Shown: positions 52,294 through 52,429 of the stretch, piece by piece
Position numbering within the stretch: position 1 is the stretch's first letter
Layout of the letters: each line of letters opens with the position of its first letter
Source of the DNA: Bacteroidia bacterium
Lineage (GTDB): Bacteria > Bacteroidota > Bacteroidia > B-17B0 > Aurantibacillaceae
Assembly: GCA_016787445.1 (NCBI GenBank)
Contig: JAEUTQ010000019.1
Span: forward strand, 1 to 52,429
Direction: 5' to 3'
Length of the DNA stretch: 52,429 nt
Notes under the pieces: generated by a model
Database searches by the model: none
The model's input: the letters and a program-made list of their open reading frames with translations, nothing else
What the model was told of the DNA's origin: nothing
Position numbers and translations under genes: made by a program

Positions 52294-52429
52294 TGGAAAC
52301 AAGTCAAAAATTACAAAGTAAACTCCCAAAAGTTGGGACTACCATATTCACAGTAATGAGCGCGTTGGCGCGAGAGCACAATGCGATTAATTTATCACAG
52401 GGCTTTCCCGATTTCGGATGTTCTCCTAA
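52293..52429 (+). CDS. Methionine aminotransferase-like protein, N-terminal fragment
   Basis: 45 codons to the window end. GTG start at 52293 overlaps the preceding stop codon TAG. SALAREHNAINLSQGFPDF matches the beginning of the class I/II PLP aminotransferases of the YbdL/methionine aminotransferase group. The rest, including the PLP lysine, lies outside the window. Confidence 0.8.
   Translation, partial: METSQKLQSKLPKVGTTIFTVMSALAREHNAINLSQGFPDFGCSP

Overview
The window looks like a low-GC Bacteroidota chromosome (possibly Flavobacteriia or Sphingobacteriia). Three things support this: a 1248-residue secreted protein (48547-52293) ending in a type-A type IX secretion sorting domain; many Bacteroidota-type -7 elements (TAnnTTTG) upstream of genes on both strands; and a Phage_int_SAM_5-like tyrosine recombinase. 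Housekeeping DNA occupies both ends. On the left are a copper-type P-ATPase and a small hypothetical gene. On the right are tRNA-Cys, a small hypothetical gene, a LamG-like lipoprotein, the helicase hrpB, the T9SS cargo protein and the start of a methionine aminotransferase-like gene.

Between them sits a genomic island of about 41.6 kb (2991-44574). It is bounded by a 16-bp direct repeat (AGAGGTCCCGAGCGGA) equal to the 3' end of tRNA-Cys(GCA). The intact tRNA is at the right junction. The duplicate 3' end is at the left junction, beside the integrase gene (3189-4463). The apparent original terminator of tRNA-Cys lies just outside the left junction. I see no relaxase, conjugation, transposase or phage structural genes, so the element looks like an integrase-only defence island.

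The island cargo falls into modules. (1) Integrase, an orphan HigA-like/DUF6922-like regulator and a hipBA pair (3.2-6.7 kb). (2) A cluster of twelve genes (6816-20223) that I consider the strongest candidate for an undescribed system. Three separate promoters in it, and nowhere else that I found, carry the same operator-promoter arrangement (TTAAmCGyCAT, 3 nt, wTGGCG, 11 nt, TAnnTTTG), and one lies directly upstream of a WYL-domain regulator. The cluster encodes two unknown proteins, three uracil-DNA-glycosylase-fold-like proteins, a soluble ClpB-type AAA+/FtsH-type M41 protease fusion, the WYL regulator, a Cas4-like/DEDD nuclease fusion (DUF2779), a PD-(D/E)XK nuclease, an SF1 helicase, an unknown winged-helix-like protein and a PLD nuclease. 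(3) A tightly packed seven-gene minus-strand operon (32171-20258): PLD-SNF2 helicase, Eco57I-like methyltransferase/nuclease, RecF/SMC-like ATPase, a small protein, TcmP, a DUF5131 three-Cys protein and a PD-(D/E)XK nuclease. (4) Three unrecognised minus-strand genes (32.3-34.9 kb), one of them a 55-codon membrane-type ORF. (5) A repeat-rich non-coding stretch (35.24-35.42 kb) followed by a small-gene module (membrane, zinc-finger and excisionase-like proteins). (6) A metallophosphoesterase and an XRE-type protein. (7) A ubiquitin-like conjugation locus (38.7-44.3 kb): tandem multiubiquitin protein, E1-like ThiF enzyme, DUF6527-like protein, zinc ribbon, membrane coiled-coil protein and HExxH metallopeptidase, divergent from an XRE regulator, a 60-residue coiled coil and a papain/C39-like cysteine peptidase. 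The two divergent promoters there form an almost perfectly symmetric dyad.

All functional assignments rest on motifs and remembered family features. No database search was run.
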